The notes under the pieces: model-generated | What the model saw: only the letters and a program-made list of their open reading frames with translations | The model's database searches: none | What the model was told of the DNA's origin: nothing | Program-made: the position numbers and the translations under genes | In this document: positions 1 through 7,916 of the stretch, piece after piece | Layout of the letters: each line of letters starts with the position of its first letter | How positions within the stretch are numbered: position 1 is the first letter of the stretch | Source: Bacteroidota bacterium | GTDB taxonomy: Bacteria > Bacteroidota > Ignavibacteria > Ignavibacteriales > Ignavibacteriaceae | DNA length: 37,548 bases | NCBI GenBank assembly: GCA_022562275.1 | Contig: JADFPP010000028.1 | Location: 1 to 37,548, forward strand | Direction: 5' to 3'

Positions 1-1
1 C

Positions 2-226
2 TTCAGCGGAAAATCCGTTGACTATCATTTTCAGCAGGCTCCGCCTGAAAAAATTTCACTGGCGCTGCTGCCAATGTTCAGACAGCCTACCGATGAGTTT
101 TGGCTCAGACTAAAACTCCTGGTAATCTTTGTCAACCTGGATTTTTTCACTCAACGTACTGAAGGTTTGTCAGTTGTACGGCCAATACGCAGCTTCTCCG
201 ACAAGAAGGTACTTGCGCCGGGCTGA
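2..226 (+). CDS. C-terminal fragment of an unrecognised protein
   Basis: An open frame enters from the left edge and ends at a TGA at 224-226, giving about 74 residues. It contains a hydrophobic stretch (FWLRLKLLVIFVNLDFF) and ends in a polar tail. Codon use is GC-rich, like the rest of the first 2.4 kb. I do not recognise the family. It lies upstream of the DUF502 gene on the same strand, so the two could be cotranscribed. The start lies outside the window, and the frame could also be chance. Confidence 0.35.
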   Translation, partial: FSGKSVDYHFQQAPPEKISLALLPMFRQPTDEFWLRLKLLVIFVNLDFFTQRTEGLSVVRPIRSFSDKKVLAPG

Positions 227-333
227 GCGAAAAGTTAAGATTTCCGTCAGTATCTTTTCCAAGTCAGGTCTGGGTGTTTTCTCTGCGGATTGAAAAATCC
301 TGTTTAAATTATTGCTTAAGGAATCTATCACTA

Positions 334-1041
334 ATGTCGGGTAAATCTCTGCTTAAAACCATTCGGGGTCAGTTTACCACCGGATTGCTGATCCTCCTTC
401 CAGTGATCGCCACCATTATTCTGGTGACCTGGCTTTTTCATTTAATGGATCAGATTCTGGGCCGTCAGTTTGCCAGACTCTTCGGAGAGTATATTCAGGG
501 AGTGGGGTTTGTCAGCCTGCTGCTGTTGATCTGGCTTACCGGCCTGCTGGGGCGAACCTATCTTGGAGCCAAGCTCAACAAATTCAAAGATGCCGTATTT
601 GGACGCATACCCTTTGTTGGTTCAATTTTTGGTTCGATTAAACAGGTGAGCGACGCCCTGCTGGAAATGGATGAAGAAAACTTTGAGCAGGTGGTGTTGC
701 TCGAATACCCGCGCAGGGGGATCTATTCGGTGGGTTTCGTAACCAGCAGGTAGGAGGCAGTGGTTGCCACAGAATTAAATTTAGCTGGGGGTGAAGATGT
801 GGTGCATGTTTTTGTTCCTACATCCCCCAATCCAACCTCAGGTTTTATCCTGATTGTTCCACAGGCCGAACTGCATCCGCTGACTCTTTCGGTGGAAGAT
901 GGGCTTAAACTGGTCCTCAGCCTGGGGATGATTCATCCGGGCCGCTATGGTCTTAATTCCTCTGCCCAATTTACTCCCGGAATGACGGAAAAAACAGCTG
1001 CCTCCGGCGTTGAAAAAACTCTGCCCCAAGGTGATTCCTAA
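334..1041 (+). pseudogene. DUF502 family membrane protein, interrupted by an in-frame TAG
   Basis: Two consecutive open stretches lie in the same frame, separated only by a TAG at 751-753. Together they read as one DUF502 protein. The N-terminal half has two strongly hydrophobic segments and the family blocks GRIPFVGSIFGSIKQVSDAL and VVLLEYPRRGIYSVGFVTSR. After the stop, the text continues with VFVPTSPNPTSGF and a LSVEDGLKLVLSLGMI block, which is the normal DUF502 C-terminal half. An ATG at 334 (MSGKSLL) is preferred to the one at 274, because it sits just before the family's usual start of similarity. The function of the family is not well defined. The stop could be a real nonsense mutation, a sequencing error, or readthrough; only the first two are usual. 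Confidence 0.8.
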
Positions 1042-1045
1042 AGGC

Positions 1046-1174
1046 TTATCTACGAACAATTTCTAAGTCTACTGCGGGTTTTCCCGTCCGGATCAGGTAA
1101 GTCTCCCGGCCATCCTTAAGTGGCAGCCGATTAAAAAATTCTGCGCATTTTGCCGACGAGTACGCTTCTAGGGA
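1046..1174 (-). other. Possible out-of-frame C-terminal tail of the PKD protein or of another gene
   Basis: On the minus strand, a frame different from that of the PKD protein reads protein-like from about 1174 to a TAA at 1046-1048 (for example FNRLPLKDGRETYLIRTGKP and VDLEIVRR). It directly follows the stop of the PKD gene and is offset by two bases. It may therefore be that protein's true C-terminus after a frameshift, or the end of another gene. No start codon is visible in this frame. Confidence 0.3.
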
Positions 1175-2451
1175 GAGACCGAGACGTTGACCGTATCGGC
1201 ATCCACTGCGCCAACATTGTCCCAGACTGTAAAGATTACCGCAAAATTCCCTGGCAGGCTGAACGTGCGCCAGTCGGGGATCGTAACCGCGGCATCCGGG
1301 ATGCCGCTTCCAGAGCCAAAGGTCCAGAGCTGAGAGACTATCGTGCCGTCGGGATCAGCAACCGTGGCCAAAAAACTCAGGCTGTCTCCGGCGGTAATCG
1401 ATTGCTGGCCGCCGGGGCTGAGGATCAGGGCGCCGGGTCGTCCGTTGGCCAGTACTGTCAGGCGCAGAGTATCTACAGCGCTGCCTTGCAGGTTATCGGT
1501 AACGGTGTAGAGAATGTCGAAGACTCCGGGGATGCCAAAAGTTTTCATCACGGTAACCGCGCTGGTGTCTCCGGCGGCGGAAACTCCGCTGCCGGAGTCT
1601 GCGCCGAAGTCCCAGGCGCGGTTTGTCACACTGCCGTCCGGGTCTGAGTCGGTAGCGGCAAAGCTCAACCTGCTCCAGGCCGCAATGGTAGTATCGGCGC
1701 TGGGGATGGTGATGCTGGCCAGCGGAGAGGTGTTGTTGACGACTGATATCGTTACGGTGTCCGCCGAGGTCAGCCCTTTATCATCAGTGGAGCTGAAAAT
1801 TACCGGAAAAATTCCGGCAACAGTGAAAGTTCGCGCTCCGGCGGCAACCGATGTGTCCGAAGCAGCAGGTGCAATCCCGCTGCCGTTGCCCCAGGTCCAG
1901 ACTCTGGTCAGGGGCCGCAGTTCGGGATCCGTTTCCGTGGCCAGAAAGCTGATTGTGCTGCCGACTCCAATGGAGACCGCGCTCGCGGCCGGTTGGGTGA
2001 TCGAAACAACCGGCGCTTGATTCTCCAACACCCTGATGCTCAAGCTGTCTGATGAAGAACGCAGCGATTTGTCGGTGGCGGTAAAACTGACGCTGAATGT
2101 CCCGGCCAGCTTAAAAGTGCGCCAGCCTGGAGATTGGCTGGAGTCAGCCGCTAAGCCGCTGCCTGCCCCGTAAAGCCAGGTAAGCCTTATTCCTTGGGCG
2201 CCTGCGGGGGATAGAAATCCCTCGAAGCGTACGCTGTCCCCGGTGATGATGGTTGTGTCAGTACTGGCTGGGGCAAAAATCAGGGCCACGGGAGCCGAAA
2301 GCGTGTCGTGCACCGTGATCCGCACCGTATCTGCGGTTACCACTCCCAGGGCGTCCCGGACTTCAAAGGCCACAGCAAAAATTCCAGCCGAACCGTTCTT
2401 TTCAAGTATCTGGGAACCGGTTATTGCGATAGGCGTTGCAGCGGCTGCCAT
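1168..2451 (-). CDS. PKD/Ig-like repeat protein, probably 5'-truncated
   Basis: The 427-residue product consists of about four full tandem units of roughly 92-95 residues plus a partial first unit. Each unit has the pattern: Pro-rich start, ITxGDSLSFxATxxDPDG, W-W/F-GxGSG, RTFxxxGxFxVxFTxTD, then ADTVxISV. This is typical of PKD-like cell-surface or extracellular repeats, probably involved in binding. There is no signal peptide. The frame stays open upstream of the putative ATG into AT-rich sequence, to a stop near 2510, without another start. The real N-terminus seems to be missing where the GC-rich sequence ends. Base composition differs strongly from the genes to the right. Confidence 0.7.
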   Translation of the reverse strand: MAAAATPIAITGSQILEKNGSAGIFAVAFEVRDALGVVTADTVRITVHDTLSAPVALIFAPASTDTTIITGDSVRFEGFLSPAGAQGIRLTWLYGAGSGLAADSSQSPGWRTFKLAGTFSVSFTATDKSLRSSSDSLSIRVLENQAPVVSITQPAASAVSIGVGSTISFLATETDPELRPLTRVWTWGNGSGIAPAASDTSVAAGARTFTVAGIFPVIFSSTDDKGLTSADTVTISVVNNTSPLASITIPSADTTIAAWSRLSFAATDSDPDGSVTNRAWDFGADSGSGVSAAGDTSAVTVMKTFGIPGVFDILYTVTDNLQGSAVDTLRLTVLANGRPGALILSPGGQQSITAGDSLSFLATVADPDGTIVSQLWTFGSGSGIPDAAVTIPDWRTFSLPGNFAVIFTVWDNVGAVDADTVNVSVSP

Positions 2452-2555
2452 TATTTTGTTCTTTTCAGTTCGCAGTAAGTAATTTAATTTACCTTTGAAG
2501 ACTTTTTATTTTTGGTTAATTTTATAACTAAATTTTTTCAAGAATTTGCAGATTT

Positions 2556-3311
2556 ATGAATAAACTTATTTTTCTATTTCTAACAATAATTTTATTGTGG
2601 AGCTGTTCGTCATCTATTGATACAGTTAACCTCTCCCCTGAGGATCGGCTTAAGAATGCCATAAGGTTATATGAAGACGAAGATGATGAAGAAGCTGTAA
2701 AAGAATTTGAAGCGATTCTCCTACAATATTCCGGCAGTAGTATTATTGATGATGCACAATTCTATATCGGGAAAACAAGATTTCTAAGAGGGGAATATAT
2801 TATTGCTGCCTATGAGTTTAGTAAATTGATAAAAAATATGCCGGCAAGTTCTTTTGTTCCCGATGCACAATTAATGTTAGCTGAATGCTATTTTGAACTC
2901 TCACCAAATTATAATTTAGACCAGGCTTATACCAAAAAGGCCATACAGGAATTCCAGGCATTCATCGATTTTTTTCCGTTAAATGAAAAAGTGCATGAAG
3001 CTGAGGAGAAAATTAATTTACTAAATTTTAAGCTTGCTAAAAAAGATTTTTTAATTGCCAATATTTATGCAAAAATGGATTATTACACTGCTTCAATGAA
3101 ATATTACGACTATGTTGTAGAAACATATCATGATACCGAATATGCATCAAAAGCATTGTACAAAAAAATCATGTTATTATTAGAACGCGAACGGGATGAT
3201 GAAGCACTGGTTGATATGAAAAAGTTTATTCTTCTTTTCCCCGATGTTGAAGAAAGCCAGGAAATCAGGGAAATTAAAGATTCACTGGAAGGAAAAATTT
3301 CGTCCAATTGA
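2556..3311 (+). CDS. bamD: BamD-like outer membrane assembly lipoprotein
   Basis: The 251-residue protein begins with a lipoprotein signal peptide and lipobox (ILLWSCSSS), followed by tetratricopeptide-type helical repeats: RLYEDEDDEEAVKEFEAIL, then DDAQFYIGKTRFLRGEY, VPDAQLMLAECYFELS, AIQEFQAFIDFFP, and a last unit near residue 180. The length and repeat layout match BamD/YfiO, the periplasmic lipoprotein of the beta-barrel assembly machine. Its stop overlaps the TTG start of the thioesterase by 4 nt (TTGA), so the two are translationally coupled. The gene starts about 100 nt inside the AT-rich part of the window. The BamD call is good; a general TPR lipoprotein is the alternative. Confidence 0.8.
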   Translation: MNKLIFLFLTIILLWSCSSSIDTVNLSPEDRLKNAIRLYEDEDDEEAVKEFEAILLQYSGSSIIDDAQFYIGKTRFLRGEYIIAAYEFSKLIKNMPASSFVPDAQLMLAECYFELSPNYNLDQAYTKKAIQEFQAFIDFFPLNEKVHEAEEKINLLNFKLAKKDFLIANIYAKMDYYTASMKYYDYVVETYHDTEYASKALYKKIMLLLERERDDEALVDMKKFILLFPDVEESQEIREIKDSLEGKISSN

Positions 3312-3787
3312 TAAGCAGTGAAAAAAAAATCGGTGATTCGAAGATAATAAGCACCGAACTGGTTCTTCCGCATCACACAAACCAGCTTGGTAACTTGTTA
3401 GGCGGGCAGTTGATGCATTGGATAGATATCTGCGCTGCACTCGCATCCGGAAAACATTCTCAAAGGGTTTGTGTTACTGCTTCTGTTGATAGGATTGACT
3501 TCCACCAAGCAATCAAATTGGGTAATGCTGTAACCTTATATGCTTCGGTTAACCGGGTTTTTAAAACATCAATGGAAGTGGGTGTAAAAGTTTTTGCCCA
3601 ATCATTTAAGGAAGGAATTAAAGTGCACAGCAACACTGCCTATTTAACTTTTGTAGCTGTGGATGAAGCAGGAAATCCAGTAAAAACCATTCAAGCTATT
3701 CCCGAAACTGAGGAAGAAAAAAGACGTTATGATGAAGCTCTTAAAAGGAGAGAACACAGACTTCAAACACGAAGCAAGAAGGATTAG
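3308..3787 (+). CDS. Acyl-CoA thioesterase, hotdog fold (YciA/BFIT-like)
   Basis: The 159-residue hotdog-fold protein has the family block LPHHTNQLGNLLGGQLMHWI followed by DICAALAS, and then a VDRIDFHQAIKLGNAVTL strand. This is the usual single-hotdog acyl-CoA hydrolase layout. It would hydrolyse acyl-CoA to free acid and CoA in the cytoplasm; the substrate cannot be told from sequence. The start is a TTG overlapping the bamD stop. The C-terminal tail is basic (RREHRLQTRSKKD) and its coding sequence overlaps the 5' end of the next gene by 59 nt. Confidence 0.85.
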   Translation: MISSEKKIGDSKIISTELVLPHHTNQLGNLLGGQLMHWIDICAALASGKHSQRVCVTASVDRIDFHQAIKLGNAVTLYASVNRVFKTSMEVGVKVFAQSFKEGIKVHSNTAYLTFVAVDEAGNPVKTIQAIPETEEEKRRYDEALKRREHRLQTRSKKD

Positions 3788-5876
3788 CTTAGCAATCCTT
3801 TGGGTTCTTTTCCTAAATTCTGCTTTTGCCCAGGTTCCTATTAATGGATTTTGCCAGCTGAATTCATTCCCTGCATTTCCTGGATTTTCCAGTCTGACAG
3901 TTGCGGATGTAAATAATGATTCTTTTCAGGATATTATTTTATACTCTTCGCTTCACAAATCATTTGTAGTTGCTGAAGGAATCTTAGACTCTGGTTTTAC
4001 AAATTATAAAAATTCTTCTGTACCATTTCCCTTTTCTAATATATACCCCGTTTATAATAAGGCAGGCAAATCGATACAGTTTGCTTTTACCTCGCGCAAA
4101 AACCGGATTGCAGGATTGTTTGGATTTTCCAAAAATGGAAGGTTTAAAATAATCTCTAAATTAGAATTTAACTCATTCCCTGAAAATATTAGTGTTGGTG
4201 ATATAAATAACGATGGTAATTCAGAATACTTGATTTCGGGCAGCGGGTTTAATGGGTTGTCTATTCTTCATTTTAAGAATGGTCGGTTGGTTGAGTCGAA
4301 AATTGATGTTAACTCGAGTTATGGTGAAGCAGTTTTTGCAGATATTTCGAATGACGGGTATCAGGATATAGCTGCGTTTAATCTGTTTGATAATTCATTG
4401 GATATATTTTATAATGATGGCGAGGATAATTTTGAATATATTCGATCATTAACTCACGGTATAAACATTGAAAATTTAAAAACAGTAGATTTTGATAATA
4501 ATAATTATGATGATCTGATTTACTCAGTAAAAAATTCCTTTGAAATTATTTTTGGAGATTTTCAATCTTATTATGATTCCACCATTGTTATAAATTTACA
4601 ATATGTTCCGCATCGTTATGCTGTAGCTGATTTTAACGGTGATAACCTGAACGATATTGCTTATGTAGATACAGTTCAGGGATTGCTGTCGGTAATCTTC
4701 GGTAAAGGCAGCAACCAGTTTCATCCTGAAATTATTTATATGAAAGAAAAAGGTCTAATTGATATTCACTTATTTAAATCAGGAGAAAATAACAGACTGG
4801 CTTTGCTGAATAAGAAAGGCGAGATAAATATTATTTCAAAATTATCGTCTTTACCGGATGAAGCAAAATTAATTTTCAGTGTTCAGCCGTTTACAATTAA
4901 ATCTTTTGATTATGGAAATGACCGTGTGCCTGATTTTTGTTACATTGATAAATTTAGTAATTCACTTCATATTCTTATAAATAATTCGAGCGGAATCCCT
5001 TCCTATTATTATTCAGTAACTCTATCGAATGATCATGAGTGGATTGTGGTAGATGATACGATGCCATTTCAAAAAGGATTTTATTGTTACTCTGCCGGAA
5101 GTAAAATGCTTGAAATAATTAATCTAGACTTCACAACCAATGAAGCAAAAACCTATCAGTTATACACCCCGGGCGATATTGAAGATTTAAAGATTAAAAG
5201 AATAGATGGTCTTGTACATATATATGTTGTATATCAGAAGGATAACTTTTTAAATGTGGGCGAATATGAACACAACAATTTTGGATTTACTTTTAAAGAA
5301 TATCCTAATATTGATATTCAGGTAATTTCTGCACAACTGCTAATCACCGATCATCCCGAAGTTTATTATTGGAAAACAGAAAATGGATCTCTACAGTTTA
5401 TTAAAGCCGATTTAATCTCAGATGCAGAAAAATTTGACCTGCTGGGCAATATAAATATGAAAAATAAACCTGCGATAAATAGCATTACACAATACCAGAT
5501 GGATTTTGAGAAACAGCTTAACCTCACATTATTTAGTTCCGATAAGAATTTTTTTACTGTTGTTTCAAAAGGCACAATGTTTAATATTTCTAATTCAATA
5601 GATAAGAAAAACATTTTTAACCAAAACAAGAAGAATAAATTAATTTATTATGAAAGTAATCAAAAGAATGTTCAAAATTTATTGATGTATTTACGGAATG
5701 AGCAGTCTTTTAATCTGCTGGAAATAAAACGCAAGGGTAAATCAATAGCACTGACAAAATTGATAGATGCCGGCAATGTAGAAGATTTTATTCTTCAAAA
5801 ATTCCCATTAAATAAAAACTATTTGATCTACACTCAAAAATCGGAAGGTTTCATATCACTAAGGCGATTAAAGTAA
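3729..5876 (+). CDS. Secreted FG-GAP/VCBS repeat protein
   Basis: The 715-residue protein has an N-terminal hydrophobic export signal (ISLAILWVLFLNSAFAQ) after a long charged n-region. Several FG-GAP/VCBS-type calcium-binding blades follow: VADVNNDSFQDIILYS, VGDINNDGNSEYLIS, FADISNDGYQDIAAF, VDFDNNNYDDLIYS and VADFNGDNLNDIAYVD. The second half is less clearly repeated. It is probably an extracellular or surface beta-propeller; the ligand is unknown. No T9SS sorting domain is seen at the C-terminus. The ATG at 3729 lies inside the thioesterase gene. The 3' end overlaps the likely start of the downstream protease, so the two are probably one transcript. Confidence 0.75.
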   Translation: MMKLLKGENTDFKHEARRISLAILWVLFLNSAFAQVPINGFCQLNSFPAFPGFSSLTVADVNNDSFQDIILYSSLHKSFVVAEGILDSGFTNYKNSSVPFPFSNIYPVYNKAGKSIQFAFTSRKNRIAGLFGFSKNGRFKIISKLEFNSFPENISVGDINNDGNSEYLISGSGFNGLSILHFKNGRLVESKIDVNSSYGEAVFADISNDGYQDIAAFNLFDNSLDIFYNDGEDNFEYIRSLTHGINIENLKTVDFDNNNYDDLIYSVKNSFEIIFGDFQSYYDSTIVINLQYVPHRYAVADFNGDNLNDIAYVDTVQGLLSVIFGKGSNQFHPEIIYMKEKGLIDIHLFKSGENNRLALLNKKGEINIISKLSSLPDEAKLIFSVQPFTIKSFDYGNDRVPDFCYIDKFSNSLHILINNSSGIPSYYYSVTLSNDHEWIVVDDTMPFQKGFYCYSAGSKMLEIINLDFTTNEAKTYQLYTPGDIEDLKIKRIDGLVHIYVVYQKDNFLNVGEYEHNNFGFTFKEYPNIDIQVISAQLLITDHPEVYYWKTENGSLQFIKADLISDAEKFDLLGNINMKNKPAINSITQYQMDFEKQLNLTLFSSDKNFFTVVSKGTMFNISNSIDKKNIFNQNKKNKLIYYESNQKNVQNLLMYLRNEQSFNLLEIKRKGKSIALTKLIDAGNVEDFILQKFPLNKNYLIYTQKSEGFISLRRLK

Positions 5877-7570
5877 TATTCTCATTAGCCATTTCAATTC
5901 TATTATTTTCTACTATCCTATGTGCCCAGGATTTTTCTGCAAGAGAATTGGATTCGCTGGCAAATAAATTTTTAGATATGAGGAACCCTCAAATAACTTC
6001 AGACCAATCTAATCAACCAGGGACAGTGGAGGAAAACAGTAAGTGCGGACTTGAATTAGTGAACTCAATTGTGTTTAATATTAATAATTTTACGGAAGAA
6101 CAACAGCGATTACTAAAACCACTATTACAAAGACCGGTGACTGATACAAGTTTTGATACACCGGGTGGATTCTTTAAAGTGCATTATGACCTTAGCGGCA
6201 CACATGCTCCTGCATACAATCTTGATTTACTCGCAGAGGCATTAGATTCAACTTATAAATTCCAAATAGATTTCCTAGGCTACAACACTCCTCCCGGAGA
6301 TTCGGCAGCAAATCCAAATATCCCTTCAGAAGATTACGGTGGAGATAATCGGTATGATGTTTACATAAGCAACCTTGGCAGCGGGTTTTATGGTTTTACA
6401 CAATTTGAAACTGAGATTGAACCGGGCAGCAGCAAATTTACATCGTATATGGTTATTGATAATGATTTTTTAAATTACTTTTCAATCGGTATAAACGGTG
6501 CACAGGTAACAGTTGCTCACGAGTTCCATCACTCAATTCAAGGAGGCAATTATATTTTCAGATCCGAGGATACTTTTTTTTATGAATTAACTTCCACTGC
6601 AATGGAGGAGTTTGTATTTGATGATGTGAATGATTATTACCAATACAATAGTTCATATTTCAGGAGTCCTGAAACTCCATTACCGTTAACTCTTGGCTAT
6701 AATGTTGCCACGTGGGATATTTTCCTGCGGGATAATTTTGATTATGACATTATAAAACGCCAATGGGAATTGATGCCTCTGGTTAGAGCAATGATTGCAA
6801 TAAATAACAGTCTGTTTGAGAGTGGGTCTTCATTTGCAAGGGAATATAATAAGTATGGCATCTGGATGTACTTTACAAATTACAGGGCGGATCTCGGAAG
6901 TTACTTTGAAGAAGCAGTAAATTATCCGTTGGTAAAAAAAACTTCAGTTATACAATTTACACCACCTTCACAAACCCTGGATATGAGCAGCAAGGCAGCG
7001 GCACATACTTTCGTTACTTTTGTAATACCGGGAAGTAATGATTCTCTTGTCACAATAGTTTCTAACGGTGATGTGCAAAGTGCTGTTGGAACACCAAACA
7101 AAAGTTTCAACTTTAAGTACACTTTGTTTTCGGACTCAACTAGCGGTGTAAGATTTCTTACTGAAAATTATTCATCAACATTCAGTGCTGATAATCCTGC
7201 CCTCTGGTCTGTTTCCGAAATTCTCAACAAAGTTGTCGTAAGAGAAGACGATGCATCTTTTTCACCACCCAATGCAAGTACTTTTGTTTTTCCAAATCCT
7301 TTCAATTATGGATTTAATAATGAGATTGTTATATCGCTAAACGCAAAAATAGGGGAAACAGTTGAGTTAGATATTTATTCAATCAGCATGGAATTAGTTT
7401 ATAAATCTGAGAAAACAATAATTTTAATTACCAAGAATTCTTCTAATTTTATTGGTATTACTTGGAATGCTCTTGATGATTCAGGAAAGAAACTTGCTTC
7501 GGGTGTTTATATTTATGTTATCAAAAAAGGGGATGATGTAACAAAAGGGAAAGTCGTTTTATTCAATTAA
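5855..7570 (+). CDS. MXAN_6640-like secreted metalloprotease with T9SS sorting domain
   Basis: The reading frame contains a zinc-protease motif HEFHH inside VAHEFHHSIQGGNY, as in the MXAN_6640 family of putative metalloproteases. A C-terminal T9SS type A sorting domain follows (VFPNPFN, GITWNALDDSGKKLASGVY, final VTKGKVVLFN). The first ATG (5948) would give a protein with no export signal. In the same frame upstream there is a clear signal peptide (AIKVIFSLAISILLFSTIL then CAQ), but no ATG, GTG or TTG before the upstream stop. An ATC at 5855 lies 6 nt after GGAAGG, and an ATT is at 5867, so a rare start is likely; 5855 is my choice. The product would be exported and anchored or released by T9SS. 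Confidence 0.75.
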   Translation: MTKAIKVIFSLAISILLFSTILCAQDFSARELDSLANKFLDMRNPQITSDQSNQPGTVEENSKCGLELVNSIVFNINNFTEEQQRLLKPLLQRPVTDTSFDTPGGFFKVHYDLSGTHAPAYNLDLLAEALDSTYKFQIDFLGYNTPPGDSAANPNIPSEDYGGDNRYDVYISNLGSGFYGFTQFETEIEPGSSKFTSYMVIDNDFLNYFSIGINGAQVTVAHEFHHSIQGGNYIFRSEDTFFYELTSTAMEEFVFDDVNDYYQYNSSYFRSPETPLPLTLGYNVATWDIFLRDNFDYDIIKRQWELMPLVRAMIAINNSLFESGSSFAREYNKYGIWMYFTNYRADLGSYFEEAVNYPLVKKTSVIQFTPPSQTLDMSSKAAAHTFVTFVIPGSNDSLVTIVSNGDVQSAVGTPNKSFNFKYTLFSDSTSGVRFLTENYSSTFSADNPALWSVSEILNKVVVREDDASFSPPNASTFVFPNPFNYGFNNEIVISLNAKIGETVELDIYSISMELVYKSEKTIILITKNSSNFIGITWNALDDSGKKLASGVYIYVIKKGDDVTKGKVVLFN

Positions 7571-7589
7571 TGTTTTTCCGTTTCTTTCC

Positions 7590-7730
7590 AAATAAAACCT
7601 TATTTTTATATCCTTAAATATTAGTAAATGTTGATTTAAACCTGCAAAGTGAATGAGTACCTATTCCATAGAAGCCATCAAAATAAATAAAACTTTCGGC
7701 AGAAGATTAGTTTTTAACGATATTAATTTC
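7590..7730. repeat. 141-bp direct repeat, left copy (5' end of ccmA)
   Basis: This stretch aligns without gaps to 10663-10803 with only four mismatches. It holds the ccmA upstream region and the first 26 codons of ccmA. It starts 20 bp after the protease stop codon and ends abruptly at ..ATTAATTTC, after which the sequence becomes unrelated. It marks the left boundary of the ~3 kb insertion and is probably what remains of the original ccmA 5' end. Confidence 0.95.
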
Positions 7731-7766
7731 GTCCACCCTGCTTATCTTACCTTATTTGGCGTATAA
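7653..7766 (+). pseudogene. ccmA 5' fragment cut off by the insertion
   Basis: The ATG at 7653 begins a copy of the CcmA N-terminus (MSTYSIEAIKINKTFGRR then LVFNDINF, with Val6 changed to Ile). After codon 26 the frame runs into insertion sequence (VHPAYLTLFGV) and stops at 7764-7766. It lacks the Walker A site and everything after it, so it cannot be a working ATPase subunit. The intact ccmA lies 3,073 bp to the right. Confidence 0.9.
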
Positions 7767-7857
7767 TTCTGAAACGGATAAATACCAGGAGAAAAAATTT
7801 GTGAGACTATTGTTAAGCAATAGTGGAAAAAATTTCCATTAATTGGTGGAACTTTTG

Positions 7858-7897
7858 CTGTTGACATTTGTATAAAATATTGTATATTTGTCAACAG
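7858..7897 (+). promoter_or_regulatory. Promoter with embedded operator palindrome for the Xre-ImmA/PIN operon
   Basis: A perfect 9-bp inverted repeat, CTGTTGACA (7858-7866) and TGTCAACAG (7889-7897), brackets an AT-rich centre. The left arm contains TTGACA/TTG. TATATTTG at 7883-7890 matches the Bacteroidota -7 box TAnnTTTG, with 19 nt between TTG and the box. Promoter and palindrome coincide, so the Xre domain of the downstream protein probably represses its own operon here. An AG-rich ribosome site (GAGAGG) follows, 6 nt before the ATG. Confidence 0.7.
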
Positions 7898-7916
7898 AGA
7901 AATAGAGAGGTATTAA

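Noticed and set aside
838-1059. Minus-strand open frame over the DUF502 C-terminal half
   Set aside because: The plus strand carries the conserved DUF502 text; the minus frame has no recognisable content.
1150-1647. Long plus-strand open frame opposite the PKD gene
   Set aside because: It is the antisense of a GC-rich repeat gene; composition is odd, with no domain, and the minus strand has clear PKD repeats. The same applies to the frames at 1514-2020 and 2243-2482.
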